Shown here: positions 54,439 to 64,000 of the stretch, piece by piece
Position numbering within the stretch: position 1 is the first letter of the stretch
How the letters are laid out: every line of letters starts with the position of its first letter
Origin: an uncultured Prevotellaceae bacterium
Lineage (GTDB): Bacteria; Bacteroidota; Bacteroidia; Bacteroidales; Bacteroidaceae
Length of the DNA stretch: 64,000 bases
Reading direction: 5' to 3'
Assembly: GCA_902771155.1 (NCBI GenBank)
Contig: CACXVS010000015.1
Coordinates: 1 to 64,000, forward strand
Notes under the pieces: generated by a model
Databases searched by the model: none
What the model saw: only the letters and a program-made list of their open reading frames with translations
What the model was told of the DNA's origin: nothing
Program-made: the position numbers and the translations under genes

Positions 54439-54446
54439 TAACTTTG
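54439..54446 (+). promoter_or_regulatory. -7 box giving a near-leaderless ketopantoate reductase mRNA
   Basis: TAACTTTG ends only 8 bases before the ATG at 54455. With a start point about 5-7 bases past the box, the mRNA would have almost no 5' leader. Confidence 0.6.
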
Positions 54447-54454
54447 CACCCGTT

Positions 54455-55360
54455 ATGACTTATTCAGTAGTAGGAATGGGTGCCATTGGTGGCTTCTATG
54501 GAGGCCGTTTGGCACATGCAGGGCGCACGGTGCGCTTTCTGTTGCATAGTGATTACGATTTTGTGTTGCAGCATGGCTTGCAGGTTGACAGTTGCGACGG
54601 CAGTTTCCATCTTGACCATATCGATGCCTACGCGGCTACGAAGGATATGCCCCTGAGCGACGTCATTATCGTAGGTCTGAAGACTGTCAAGAACCACGAT
54701 GTACTGCCCGAGCTGCTGCGTCCTATTGTCAATGACGATACGGTAGTCATCCTCATCCAGAATGGTATCGGACTGGAGGAAGACTTACAGCGTCTGTTCC
54801 CCAAACTACGCATCATTGCCGGTCTGGCCTTCATCTGTTCGGCCAAGACATCTCCCGGGCACATCAACCACCAATGCTATGGCAGTATCAACCTGGGCAA
54901 CTATTCCTGTCCTGACGACCTGTTCCATACCATCCTTGCCGACCTGCAGGATGCAGGGTTACAGGCTGCCGAGGTGCCTTACTTAGAGGCTCGTTGGAGG
55001 AAGGCTGTGTGGAATATGCCGTTCAATGGCATGACCGTTGCCCTGAACACCTCTACCGATAAGTTATTGAAGAATCCCTCTACGCGCCAACTCATCTACG
55101 ACCAGATGATGGAGGTCGTCGGGGCGGCTAATGCCCTGGGGATCGACACGCTCACCAGTGAGTTTGCCGACAAGATGATGCAGATGACAGACGAGATGGT
55201 GCCCTATAGTCCCTCCATGAAACTCGACTTCGACTTCCATCGTCCGATGGAGATAGAGTATCTCTACACCCGTCCCATTGCCGAAGCCCGCAAGGCAGGT
55301 TTCGAGATGCCCAAGCTCGCCATGCTCGAAGCCGAACTGCGCTTCATCAGTTCAAAGTAA
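54455..55360 (+). CDS. panE: Ketopantoate reductase (PanE/ApbA-like)
   Basis: A 301-residue NADPH-dependent reductase with VVGMGAIGGFYGGRLAHAG, the conserved Lys in VGLKTVKNHD, NGIGLEEDL and a C-terminal helical domain with RWRKAVWNMPFNGMT. It reduces 2-dehydropantoate to pantoate for CoA synthesis. The start MTYSVVGMG is placed at 54455 because the Rossmann strand begins there and the promoter box lies just upstream; the ORF ATG at 54416 precedes the promoter. Confidence 0.9.
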   Translation: MTYSVVGMGAIGGFYGGRLAHAGRTVRFLLHSDYDFVLQHGLQVDSCDGSFHLDHIDAYAATKDMPLSDVIIVGLKTVKNHDVLPELLRPIVNDDTVVILIQNGIGLEEDLQRLFPKLRIIAGLAFICSAKTSPGHINHQCYGSINLGNYSCPDDLFHTILADLQDAGLQAAEVPYLEARWRKAVWNMPFNGMTVALNTSTDKLLKNPSTRQLIYDQMMEVVGAANALGIDTLTSEFADKMMQMTDEMVPYSPSMKLDFDFHRPMEIEYLYTRPIAEARKAGFEMPKLAMLEAELRFISSK

Positions 55361-55378
55361 TCGCTCAAATAGTCTCGT

Positions 55379-57748
55379 TTACCTGATGGCATACAGGTAA
55401 CCGAGAAGGGCCATCTTGCCACGCATAGTCTCGCGAGGAGTAAACTCACCGTTCACCCAGAAATAACGCTGGTTGAAGAACGACTCCTGACGAGGCCAAC
55501 CACCTTCGTTCCAATCCGGATAGCAGTATTTCAGAATGACACGCGCATCGCCGCCATTATGGCCTGGCGACCAGGTCTCTGTGCCATTGAAGGGTGTCTG
55601 TCCGGGATGACACTCGGGTTCACCGTCGTTACGACCAGTGGTATAGCAGTCTGTGATATGACGCTCGCCCAGACCTGTCATCTCCACCACATTACCTGGG
55701 TTACGGCCCATCGTCCAACTGGCCTCGGTGTACATCACATGCTCCAGTTCCTTCTTTCTGGCCTTGTCGCCGATATAGTGGGCCAGCATCACGAGCTGCA
55801 GGTTCTGCGACACCTGCCAGCGACTGTCGTTGGCACTGCGGCGCGAGGGGCGCTCAGTCATGTGCGAGATGTTATATGTCTGTGCCTGGGCATTGATGCT
55901 CGACTTCAGGTTGGCATAGAGGTCAGCATAATGACGCGCCTGCGGACAAGTGAGATAAGCCGCAGCTGCCCATATCTGACAGAAGGGCACGATCTTCTCG
56001 CTCTCCTCGTGCATCACGCCCACCCCGAAGAAGCCATGATTCTGTTTGCTGAACACCAGCGACTGCGGTCCTTTAATCATGCTCTCCTCTGCGAAGATCT
56101 TCTCCCAAGCTTCATCACCCGTCAGGTTATAGAGGAAGGCAGCAGCCATCTGACGGAAATCACGCCCTCGCATCTGCATGCTACCGATGTCCTGCAGGTC
56201 GTCGAGTTGTGTCCATTCCTGTTTCGAGGCATAGCGGAAGGCTTTGATAGCCTCATCGGTATAGTAGGTCTTCAGCGAGTCGTTGCCTTGCAGACGGAAG
56301 GCCTCAGCAATCATGGCACAGTTGGCCGCATTGCCCCAAGCTGCCATGGTTGTACAACCAGCCTGGAACATCACGCTCCAGTTGAGGTCGGGGTTGGTGA
56401 CGCCCTGCGAGTAGCCTTCTCCATCACGAATCGAGAGGAAGAAGTCAACCTCGTTGCGCGCCTCGTCGATAATGTCGGGGATGCCATTGCCACTCTCGCG
56501 AATACCCAGGTTGTCGTCGCTGAGTCGTCCACCCGAGAGGATATAGGGCAACAGCATGTCGTAGATGTTGCTGATATGGGCCAGATGACGGTCCCAGTCC
56601 ATGGCATCGGAGTGTCCGCCCTTCACCTCGATGTTCACGGGGTTGCCCTGCAGACGATGCTGCCAGAAGCGCGAGGCGAGAGCCGGTTTGAAGTGAGGCT
56701 CGTCCCACACGTCGGTATGCAGGTCGCGCCACTCCTGAGAGAAGGGGTGGAAATCGGTCTTATAGACGGTAAGCCCTTTGGGATCAGTCTCTGGTATGAA
56801 CTGAGGCTGACGAGGCACAGGCCACACATGGGCGGGGTCGTTGGGCTCTCCCAGACGCATATAGTAGTAGCCCCTTACCGAGTAGCGATAAGGCTGATAA
56901 TACACGTCGGAGGCGATGTCGAAGTCCATCGAGCACCCCACATCCTCCACCACCAGACGATAGCGCCCGGGAGCAGTACCCCTGAAGTCGATGTTCCACA
57001 CATCGGTACCCACGAGGTTCTTTGCGCCAGCCTCCATCTTCGATGCCTCGGCCTTTTTCCAGAACTTCACATTGCCGGCACTCTGTTTCTTGCCGGTCTT
57101 TACATTATATAAATATACCTTCCTGCCTTCCCAGGTCAGATAGTCGCGCTGACCGCCATCGCCCAACCACTGGTAGAGGTCAGCAGCATGGACAGCCTCA
57201 GCGGGCGAATAACCGATAATGTTCACATGCACAGCCTCCGACTGCTGGTTCCATACGTCGAAGCATACGGAGAGTTGCGCCTTGTCGGCCCCGATACCCT
57301 TGGGAATGCTCACGGAATAGGTGCATCCCTGCTTCATGCCCTGGGGCAACTCCAGGAAGAGCCAGTGGTCGTTCTCGCTCGTCAGGGTGTGATCGGTATT
57401 CATAGGTTTCGATCTGCGCCACACGTTCACGGGCTGTTGGGTGCCAAAGGCCTTATCGTCGTTCGAACTCACCTGCCACAATGCGGCTTTCTGGGCCTCC
57501 TCGGCCTTCAGGCGCTCACCAAACACGACGAGGGTATCGTCGCCCTCAGAGAAAGAGTGACCTAAATAAGCACTGGGACCCGTACCACTGTCGCGATAGT
57601 GCACCTCACCATCACGAAACTGTACCATCAGGTAATTCTTGTCGATCACTTTCAGTCCGAGAACTTTGGTGGCCTGGGCTGGAATAGCCATGAAAACGAG
57701 CAATCCTGCCAAAGCCGACTTGAGTAGTTTTGTAGTCATTTGATTCAT
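55379..57748 (-). CDS. GH9 endoglucanase-like enzyme with Ig-like N-terminal domain
   Basis: A 789-residue secreted protein: signal peptide (ending IPAQA), N-terminal beta-rich region, a CelD_N-like Ig domain (about 175-280: VHVNIIGYSPAEAVHAADLYQW) and the (alpha/alpha)6 GH9 barrel (about 285-785). The catalytic base region GGHSDAMDWDRH corresponds to the GH9 GGxxDAGD motif with Met in place of Gly. MGRNPGNVVEMTGLGERHI and a late Glu segment (PRQESFFNQRY) follow. It may cleave beta-glucan or xyloglucan. It is divergent from the starch operon with a shared 198-base control region. The Met at 57739 is an alternative start. Confidence 0.82.
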   Translation of the reverse strand: MNQMTTKLLKSALAGLLVFMAIPAQATKVLGLKVIDKNYLMVQFRDGEVHYRDSGTGPSAYLGHSFSEGDDTLVVFGERLKAEEAQKAALWQVSSNDDKAFGTQQPVNVWRRSKPMNTDHTLTSENDHWLFLELPQGMKQGCTYSVSIPKGIGADKAQLSVCFDVWNQQSEAVHVNIIGYSPAEAVHAADLYQWLGDGGQRDYLTWEGRKVYLYNVKTGKKQSAGNVKFWKKAEASKMEAGAKNLVGTDVWNIDFRGTAPGRYRLVVEDVGCSMDFDIASDVYYQPYRYSVRGYYYMRLGEPNDPAHVWPVPRQPQFIPETDPKGLTVYKTDFHPFSQEWRDLHTDVWDEPHFKPALASRFWQHRLQGNPVNIEVKGGHSDAMDWDRHLAHISNIYDMLLPYILSGGRLSDDNLGIRESGNGIPDIIDEARNEVDFFLSIRDGEGYSQGVTNPDLNWSVMFQAGCTTMAAWGNAANCAMIAEAFRLQGNDSLKTYYTDEAIKAFRYASKQEWTQLDDLQDIGSMQMRGRDFRQMAAAFLYNLTGDEAWEKIFAEESMIKGPQSLVFSKQNHGFFGVGVMHEESEKIVPFCQIWAAAAYLTCPQARHYADLYANLKSSINAQAQTYNISHMTERPSRRSANDSRWQVSQNLQLVMLAHYIGDKARKKELEHVMYTEASWTMGRNPGNVVEMTGLGERHITDCYTTGRNDGEPECHPGQTPFNGTETWSPGHNGGDARVILKYCYPDWNEGGWPRQESFFNQRYFWVNGEFTPRETMRGKMALLGYLYAIR

Positions 57749-57766
57749 ATTTTGTTAGTTCGCATG

Positions 57767-57774
57767 CAAAGGTA
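57767..57774 (-). promoter_or_regulatory. Bacteroidota-type -7 box for the GH9 gene
   Basis: Minus-strand TACCTTTG, 18 bases upstream of the start at 57748. Confidence 0.65.
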
Positions 57775-57841
57775 CAAATAAAAAATGATTTTTCCTATAA
57801 AGAATGTAAAAAATGCGCAACATGCGCAAAAAACGCGGTTT

Positions 57842-57857
57842 ATGCAATCGATTGCAT
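57842..57857. promoter_or_regulatory. 16-bp palindrome, candidate LacI-type operator
   Basis: ATGCAATCGATTGCAT, a perfect palindrome with the same 14-base core as the 26-bp palindrome at 17614-17639. It lies 54 bases upstream of the -7 box of the glucanotransferase gene and 67 bases upstream of that of the divergent GH9 gene. Confidence 0.65.
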
Positions 57858-57911
57858 TAATAATATTGCAAATACTTACCAATAATGAAAACAACCTATT
57901 GAAAAAAAACG

Positions 57912-57919
57912 TATCTTTG
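57912..57919 (+). promoter_or_regulatory. Bacteroidota-type -7 box for the starch operon
   Basis: TATCTTTG, 27 bases before the ATG at 57947. It excludes the in-frame ATG at 57785. Confidence 0.65.
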
Positions 57920-57946
57920 CAAAAAATAAAACTAAAACCATTTGTT

Positions 57947-60403
57947 ATGAAGATCGAATTTCATCTTGAGTACCAGACCACTTTCGGTGAAGAACTGGTA
58001 GTAAACATCCTCTCAGGAGAGAAGACAGAGGCGCACAAAATGGGAACCCTCGACGGACTCCATTGGACTTGTGAGTTAAGTAAGGCAGCCAGGGCTACCG
58101 CTTACATCGACTACTATTACTGTGTGATGCGGGGCGACCAGGTGGAACGCACGGAGTGGCTTGTAGCCCCCCACCGCCTGGAGTTTGTAGCCACGAAGGG
58201 AGTGCGCTACACGGTGTACGACCACTGGCTCGACATCCCCGAGGACTCTTATCTCTACTCTTCGGCCTTCACCGACTGTGTAGCAGCCCGTGAGCGCCGC
58301 CTGAGCAAGCCTGCTGATTTTGCCAAGACCGTACGTCTGAAGGTGCGTGCCCCACAGCTGCGCTATTTCGAGCGCCTGGCCATCATTGGTGGCGGTGAGG
58401 CCCTGGGCAACTGGGAGGCCCTGCGCGCCATCGATATGGACGAGCACGAGAACAACGAGTGGGTCATCTCACTCGATGCCGACACCCTGCCCCAGACCTT
58501 CGAGTTCAAGTTCGTGGGCCTCGACGAGGTCGATGATGTGACACCCCTCTGGGAGAACGGCATGAACCGCACCATCTCCCTGCCCCAGATGGAACAAGGC
58601 GAGGTGGTGGTATATGAACTCACCCAGGCCTACTTCCCCCTCTACCCGTGGAAGGGCGCAGGTACCGTCATCCCCATCTTCTCACTCCGTTCGGAGGGTA
58701 GTTTCGGTGTGGGCGACTTCGGCGACCTGAAGCAGATGATCGACTGGTGTGCCAAGACCAAGCAGCGCGTGCTGCAGGTGTTGCCCATCAACGACACCAA
58801 TATCACCCACACCTGGCAGGACTCCTATCCCTACAACTCCATCAGCATCTACGCCCTGCACCCCCAGTACACCGACTTGCGCCAGTTACCCGCCCTGAAA
58901 GACGAGGCGCGCAAATCCTATTATGAGGAGTTGCAGAAAGAACTCAATGCCCTGCCCCAGATCGACTATGAGCGTGTGAACGAGGCCAAGATGAACTATC
59001 TGCGTGAGCTCTATGCCCAGGAGGGCAGCAAGACGATGAAGACCGCAGCCTTCAAGCAGTTCTTCGAGCAGAACAAGGAGTGGCTGGTGCCCTATGCCGC
59101 CTACTGTCACTATCGCGACCTCTATGGTACGGCCACCTTCTCTGAGTGGCCCGACCACCACACCTTCACCGACAAGGAGCGCGAGACGATGTCGAAATCC
59201 ACCTCGAAGCTCTACAAGGAGGTGGCTTTCTGGTACTACATCCAGTTCAACCTCGACCAGCAGATGCGCACGGCTCACGCCCATGCACGCAAGAATAAGG
59301 TCATCCTGAAGGGCGACATCCCCATCGGCATCAGCCGCGATGGTGTTGAGGCCTGGGTAGAGCCCAAGTACTTCAACCTGAACGGTCAGGCCGGAGCCCC
59401 GCCCGATCCCTTCTCTGCCGACGGTCAGAACTGGGGTTTCCCCACCTACAACTGGGACGAGATGCTGAAAGACGGCTGCTCGTGGTGGGTGCGCCGTTTC
59501 CGTAAGATGGCAGAGTATTTCGACGCCTATCGCATCGACCACGTGCTGGGTTTCTTCCGCATCTGGGAGATCCCCGTTCCCGAGAAGTCGGGCCTCATGG
59601 GTCAGTTTGCCCCTGCCCTGGGCATGAGCAAGGAGGAGATCGAGGCCTATGGCGTGAAGTTCAACGAGGGACTGTTCCTCGTCGATCACAAGCGCGACGA
59701 CCGTTGGCATCCCCGCATCGCCGTCCAGTATCAGGAGGCCTACCAGCAACTCGACGAGGGTCAGAAGTTCCACTTCAACAACCTCTACAACGACTATTTC
59801 TATCGTCGTAACAACCAGTTCTGGTACACCGAGGCCATGAAGAAACTGCCCAAGCTGACACAGGCCACGCGCATGCTCGTCTGTGCCGAGGATCTGGGCA
59901 TGGTGCCCGACTGTGTGCCCTGGGTGATGAACGAACTGCGCATCCTGAGTCTCGAGATCCAGTCGATGCCCAAGGACCCCAGCGTACGCTTCGGCCACCT
60001 CTCGCGCAACCCCTACCGCTCTGTCTGCACCATCTCCACCCACGACATGGCCACCCTGCGCCAGTGGTGGGACGAGGACGAGGAGCGCACACAAGACTAC
60101 TTCAGTTCCATGCTCTATCGTGGAGGCGCAGCCCCCCATCCGCTGCCGGGCTGGTTGGCCAAGGACATCGTGAGCCGTCATCTGACGTCGCCCTCCATGC
60201 TCTGTCTGCTGTCCTTCCAGGACTGGTTGAGCATCAACGACGCCCTGCGCCTGCCCGATCAGAATGCCGAGCGCATCAACATCCCTGCCAACCCCCGTCA
60301 CTACTGGCGTTACAGGATGCATCTCACCATCGAACAGCTGTTGGCTGCCGATGACTTGAACAACGAAATCAGCACATTAATTATTCATAGTGGAAGAAAG
60401 TAA
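57947..60403 (+). CDS. malQ: 4-alpha-glucanotransferase (GH77) with N-terminal CBM20 modules
   Basis: An 818-residue cytoplasmic enzyme. Two starch-binding CBM20-like modules (about 1-110 and 125-240, the second with LAIIGGGEALGNWE) precede the GH77 barrel, the arrangement of plant DPE2 and many Bacteroidota homologues. The barrel contains GSFGVGDFGDL, the nucleophile region AYRIDHVLGFFRIWEIP and AEDLGMVP with the acid Glu. It transfers maltosyl/glucosyl units between oligosaccharides. The start at 57947 (MKIEFHLEYQ) follows the -7 box. It is the first gene of the starch operon. Confidence 0.92.
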   Translation: MKIEFHLEYQTTFGEELVVNILSGEKTEAHKMGTLDGLHWTCELSKAARATAYIDYYYCVMRGDQVERTEWLVAPHRLEFVATKGVRYTVYDHWLDIPEDSYLYSSAFTDCVAARERRLSKPADFAKTVRLKVRAPQLRYFERLAIIGGGEALGNWEALRAIDMDEHENNEWVISLDADTLPQTFEFKFVGLDEVDDVTPLWENGMNRTISLPQMEQGEVVVYELTQAYFPLYPWKGAGTVIPIFSLRSEGSFGVGDFGDLKQMIDWCAKTKQRVLQVLPINDTNITHTWQDSYPYNSISIYALHPQYTDLRQLPALKDEARKSYYEELQKELNALPQIDYERVNEAKMNYLRELYAQEGSKTMKTAAFKQFFEQNKEWLVPYAAYCHYRDLYGTATFSEWPDHHTFTDKERETMSKSTSKLYKEVAFWYYIQFNLDQQMRTAHAHARKNKVILKGDIPIGISRDGVEAWVEPKYFNLNGQAGAPPDPFSADGQNWGFPTYNWDEMLKDGCSWWVRRFRKMAEYFDAYRIDHVLGFFRIWEIPVPEKSGLMGQFAPALGMSKEEIEAYGVKFNEGLFLVDHKRDDRWHPRIAVQYQEAYQQLDEGQKFHFNNLYNDYFYRRNNQFWYTEAMKKLPKLTQATRMLVCAEDLGMVPDCVPWVMNELRILSLEIQSMPKDPSVRFGHLSRNPYRSVCTISTHDMATLRQWWDEDEERTQDYFSSMLYRGGAAPHPLPGWLAKDIVSRHLTSPSMLCLLSFQDWLSINDALRLPDQNAERINIPANPRHYWRYRMHLTIEQLLAADDLNNEISTLIIHSGRK

Positions 60404-60404
60404 T

Positions 60405-62744
<2,340 letters not shown>

Positions 62745-62751
62745 CTAAACG

Positions 62752-64000
62752 ATGAAGAAATTGATAATTGCAAGTCTGTTGGCCATGCTGCTGCCTCGTG
62801 AGGTGGCAGCACAGCCTTTTAAGGAGGTGACCTATTCACCCGAGAAGACCGTGTTCACCCTCTTTGCCCCCAACGATGCCAAGAAGGTGGTGGTGCGCAT
62901 CTACGACGAAGGTCTGGGCGGTCAGGCCCTGAAGACCGTCAAGCTGTCGAAAGTAGCCACAGAGAAGTGGCAGACCACCGTGAAGGGCGACCTCATGGGT
63001 AAGTTCTACACCTTCGACGTGGGTCTTGGCGAGTGCCCGGGTGTGTTTGCCAAGGCCGTAGGCGTCAATGGCAAGCGTGGCGCCATCATCGACATGGAGG
63101 CCACCAATCCCGACCACTGGTGCTGCGACGAGCGCCCCAAGGTGGAGTCGCCTGCCGACCTCGTCATCTACGAGATGCACCATCGCGACTTCTCCATCGC
63201 CCGTCAGGATGCCAAATACAAGGGTAAGTTCCTCGCCCTCACCGAACCCTGGGCCATCGACCATCTGAAGGCCCTTGGCGTGAATGCCGTGCATATCCTG
63301 CCCAGCTACGACTACGGTTCGGTAGATGAGACGCGTCTGGCCGACAACAAGTACAACTGGGGTTACGACCCCGTGAACTACAACGTGCCCGAGGGTGGCT
63401 ACTCCACCAACCCCTACAAGCCCGAGGTGCGTATCCGTGAGTTCAAGCAGATGGTGCAGGCCCTCCATCAGGCCGGCATCCGAGTAATCCTCGACGTGGT
63501 ATATAACCACACCTACGACATCGAGAACTCCAACTTCCAGCGCACCTATCCCGACTACTACTACCGCAAGACCGCCACTGGCGACTATTCCAACGGCTCT
63601 GGCTGTGGCAACGAGACCGCCAGCGACAAGCCCATGATGCGCCAGTTCATGCTCGAGAGTGTGAAGTACTGGATTGAAGAGTACCACATCGACGGTTTCC
63701 GCTTCGACCTGATGGGTGTACACGACATCGAGACGATGAACCAGATCAGGAAGATGGTCGATGAGATCGACCCCTCTATCTATATCTATGGTGAAGGATG
63801 GAGCGCAGGCTCATGCGCCTATCCTCAGGAGCAGCTCGCCATGAAGGCCCACATCAGTCAGATGCCCCGCATCGGAGCCTTCAGCGACGAGATCCGCGAT
63901 GCCCTGCGCGGTCCCTTCTCCGACGACACCCAGGCCGCCTGGCTCGCTCATGGCAACGATGTCGAGAGCATCAAGTACGGCATCGTAGGCGCCATCGCCC
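62752..64000 (+). CDS. pulA: Type I pullulanase (GH13), cut by the window end
   Basis: 416 codons are present with no stop before the right edge. A short signal peptide (MKKLIIASLLAMLLPREVAAQ) is followed by a CBM48-like domain (about 22-115, FTLFAPNDAKKVVVRIYDEG) and the GH13 barrel. YNWGYDPVNYNVPEG is the type I pullulanase hallmark. Conserved region I is DVVYNHT, region II GFRFDLMGV (nucleophile Asp) and region III YGEGWSAG (acid Glu). It debranches alpha-1,6 linkages. It starts 7 bases after GH97, completing a glucanotransferase-glucosidase-debranching set. Confidence 0.92.
   Translation, partial: MKKLIIASLLAMLLPREVAAQPFKEVTYSPEKTVFTLFAPNDAKKVVVRIYDEGLGGQALKTVKLSKVATEKWQTTVKGDLMGKFYTFDVGLGECPGVFAKAVGVNGKRGAIIDMEATNPDHWCCDERPKVESPADLVIYEMHHRDFSIARQDAKYKGKFLALTEPWAIDHLKALGVNAVHILPSYDYGSVDETRLADNKYNWGYDPVNYNVPEGGYSTNPYKPEVRIREFKQMVQALHQAGIRVILDVVYNHTYDIENSNFQRTYPDYYYRKTATGDYSNGSGCGNETASDKPMMRQFMLESVKYWIEEYHIDGFRFDLMGVHDIETMNQIRKMVDEIDPSIYIYGEGWSAGSCAYPQEQLAMKAHISQMPRIGAFSDEIRDALRGPFSDDTQAAWLAHGNDVESIKYGIVGAIA

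Noticed and set aside
55559..57112. A 517-codon open frame antisense to GH9
   Set aside because: Shadow of a GC-biased gene; low-complexity His/Val/Leu-rich translation with no domains or promoter.
58886..60322. A 478-codon open frame antisense to the glucanotransferase
   Set aside because: Same reason: strong codon bias of the sense gene leaves the antisense frame open.

Overview
The window looks like chromosome from a member of the Bacteroidota, probably a gut or rumen Prevotellaceae. This is inferred from many TAnnTTTG promoter boxes, the virtual absence of Shine-Dalgarno sites, SusB-type GH97, GH115 and GH9 enzymes, an UpxY-type NusG paralogue, and short AT-rich repeat families. There are no rRNA genes, insertion sequences, CRISPR arrays or SusC/SusD pairs. 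The only RNA gene is a tRNA-Leu(CAA).

Layout. (1) 1-1.9 kb: the start of a TolC-family gene, divergent from a short response regulator and its histidine kinase. The 3' end of the kinase runs into a decayed GH29 tail. (2) 1.9-10.6 kb, minus strand: a hemicellulose operon of GH29 alpha-fucosidase, sugar mutarotase, GH43, GH2 and GH115. (3) 10.7-17.5 kb: a compacted ABC-2 efflux operon (TolC-HlyD fusion, double ATPase, two permeases) divergent from an AraC regulator. (4) 17.6-20.8 kb: a small AraC-type regulator preceded by two palindromes, and a GH94 phosphorylase. (5) 20.9-47.5 kb, plus strand: fabG, a NusG paralogue, a 133-bp octamer repeat array, then 26 tightly packed genes ending at a strong hairpin. 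This is a hybrid aryl-polyene / dialkylresorcinol (flexirubin-type) locus. (6) 47.6-55.4 kb: RNase R, a reductase/PAP2 lipid pair, greA, a HIT protein, a mannose-1-phosphate guanylyltransferase, tRNA-Leu and a ketopantoate reductase. (7) 55.4-64 kb: a GH9 cellulase-like enzyme divergent from a starch operon (CBM20-GH77 glucanotransferase, GH97 alpha-glucosidase, type I pullulanase cut by the window end).

The large locus is the main item. Three FabF-like synthases, a cysteine-less chain-length-factor-like protein, three ACPs, FabG and two hot-dog dehydratases would build a polyene. DarB (KAS III) and the flavodoxin-like DarA would build a dialkylresorcinol. Two tandem BtrH-like acyl-ACP transferases are candidates to join the two halves. 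An O-methyltransferase, a CrtI-like oxidoreductase, a GT2-acyltransferase fusion and three further acyltransferases would tailor or anchor the product. LolA-like, lipoprotein, MMPL and small drug/metabolite permease genes would export it. No aromatic ammonia lyase is present. The NusG paralogue near the head suggests processive antitermination of the roughly 26-kb transcript.

A second theme is short repeats. ATTGAAAG/ATTGAAA-type tandems, an AAAAAGGTA-type repeat and one CCCTTTGGAGAGGGG-type element lie in gaps, and several sit in frame inside conserved enzymes (GH2, GH94, both ABC permeases, the GH97 signal peptide).
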